Part shown: in pieces, positions 6,413-6,703 of the stretch
Layout: each line of letters opens with the position of its first letter
Numbering within the stretch: position 1 is the first letter of the stretch
Source: JAFGED01 sp964551295
GTDB lineage: Bacteria; Chloroflexota; Anaerolineae; B4-G1
Length of the DNA: 6,703 nucleotides
Direction of reading: 5' to 3'
NCBI GenBank assembly: GCA_964551295.1
Contig: CAZKDJ010000217.1
Location: forward strand, 1 to 6,703
Program-made: the position numbers and the translations under genes
Notes under the pieces: model-generated
Databases searched by the model: none
What the model was told of the DNA's origin: nothing
The model's input: the letters and a program-made list of their open reading frames with translations, nothing else

Positions 6413-6559
6413 ATGGGTCGCACAAGACGACTTGTGAAAAAGAAGCTGAAAACCGTGAGCAAGATCGTTGGCGGGATCGTCCTCGCCCTCGGTCTGCTGC
6501 TGGCCGGTTTCGTCATCCTGCAGCCCAAGCGGCGTAGGATAGTCGTTCAGTGTGTTTAG
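6413..6559 (+). CDS. Small cationic single-pass membrane protein
   Basis: A 48-residue protein not recognised as any family. Residues 1-17 are strongly basic (MGRTRRLVKKKLKTVSK), residues ~18-36 form one hydrophobic helix (IVGGIVLALGLLLAGFVIL) and the tail is QPKRRRIVVQCV. It should sit in the cytoplasmic membrane; positive charge on both sides leaves the orientation open. AGAGGTGG (6398-6405) precedes it; an in-frame ATG at 6407 would add two residues. Its stop TAG (6557-6559) overlaps the ribosome site of the next gene (AGGAGAG, 6558-6564), an arrangement typical of a real, translationally coupled gene. Function unknown; it could be a small accessory subunit or a membrane-stress peptide. 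Confidence 0.55.
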   Translation: MGRTRRLVKKKLKTVSKIVGGIVLALGLLLAGFVILQPKRRRIVVQCV

Positions 6560-6571
6560 GAGAGATCATTG

Positions 6572-6703
6572 ATGAGAGTATTGGAGCGGCGTTGCGACAT
6601 CGACTGGCTGCGCGTGCTGGCCGTATTGGTGCTGATACCCTTTCACACCGCGCGCATCTTTGATATCTGGGAGCCTTTTTACGTATCTTCTCAAAAAAGG
6701 GGG
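6572..6703 (+). CDS. Acyltransferase-3 family membrane protein (OpgC-like), 3' end outside window
   Basis: Only the first 44 residues are present. IDWLRVLAVLVLIPFHTARIFDIWEPFYV (from residue 10) is the characteristic opening of acyltransferase-3 proteins: an Asp-Trp-Leu-Arg start to the first membrane helix with a His (residue 25) held to be essential for acyl transfer. The FHTARIFD.WEPFYV form is closest to the OpgC/MdoC-like branch that modifies glucans or other surface sugars at the membrane. The ATG at 6572 follows AGGAGAG (6558-6564) by seven bases; an in-frame TTG at 6569 is a less likely start. The coding frame continues off the window. Confidence 0.85.
   Translation, partial: MRVLERRCDIDWLRVLAVLVLIPFHTARIFDIWEPFYVSSQKRG

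Noticed and set aside
6538..6560. A third operator copy (GATAG at 6538) before the acyltransferase
   Set aside because: No second box at 11 bp and no TGGTATCGTA; the bases are inside the small gene.
1..6703. CRISPR array, tRNA, rRNA or transposase gene
   Set aside because: No evenly spaced identical repeats with unique spacers, no tRNA-like cloverleaf or rRNA blocks, and no transposase-like frame was seen on either strand.

Overview
The window is GC-rich DNA with closely packed genes, all on the + strand. It looks like part of a bacterial chromosome. The gene set (peptidase T, a DUF2807 surface protein, an 800-residue FtsX-type permease, a lipoprotein adaptor, an OpgC-like acyltransferase) and the codon choice would fit a Chloroflexota (Anaerolineae-like) genome. 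That placement is an inference of moderate-to-low confidence, because no marker gene is present.

Layout. (1) 1-737 is the 3' part of a peptidase T gene. Its reading frame is broken near 196-203, and it ends in a strong rho-independent terminator (758-785). (2) A new transcription unit starts at a promoter/operator (811-865). It reads through a multi-pass membrane protein with four internal repeats (900-1613), a secreted or lipid-anchored DUF2807 beta-solenoid protein (1661-2533) and a double-FtsX ABC permease (2540-4924). (3) 4925-5059 is intergenic and holds a 21-bp imperfect hairpin that looks like a dispersed palindromic repeat. (4) A second copy of the same promoter/operator (5060-5114) drives a lipoprotein membrane-fusion/adaptor protein of the MacA/HlyD type (5153-6313). 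A stem-loop follows (6346-6383), then a 48-residue cationic single-pass membrane peptide (6413-6559) and the start of an acyltransferase-3 family membrane protein that runs off the window (6572-6703).

The most notable signal is the pair of promoter/operator copies. Two 55-bp segments, 4.2 kb apart, align without gaps (41 of 55 bases identical by hand count). Each has three G(A/T)TAG boxes at exact 11-bp steps, then an extended -10-like TGGTATCGTA at the same distance. An 11-bp direct-repeat operator is typical of OmpR/PhoB-family response regulators. The simplest reading is that one regulator switches on both units together: membrane sensor or shield, surface DUF2807 protein and export permease from one promoter, and the permease's adaptor plus small membrane protein plus acyltransferase from the other. 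I infer a cell-envelope stress or toxic-peptide export module, broadly like the Bacillus YknWXYZ or Lia systems, but no ATP-binding subunit is encoded in the window.
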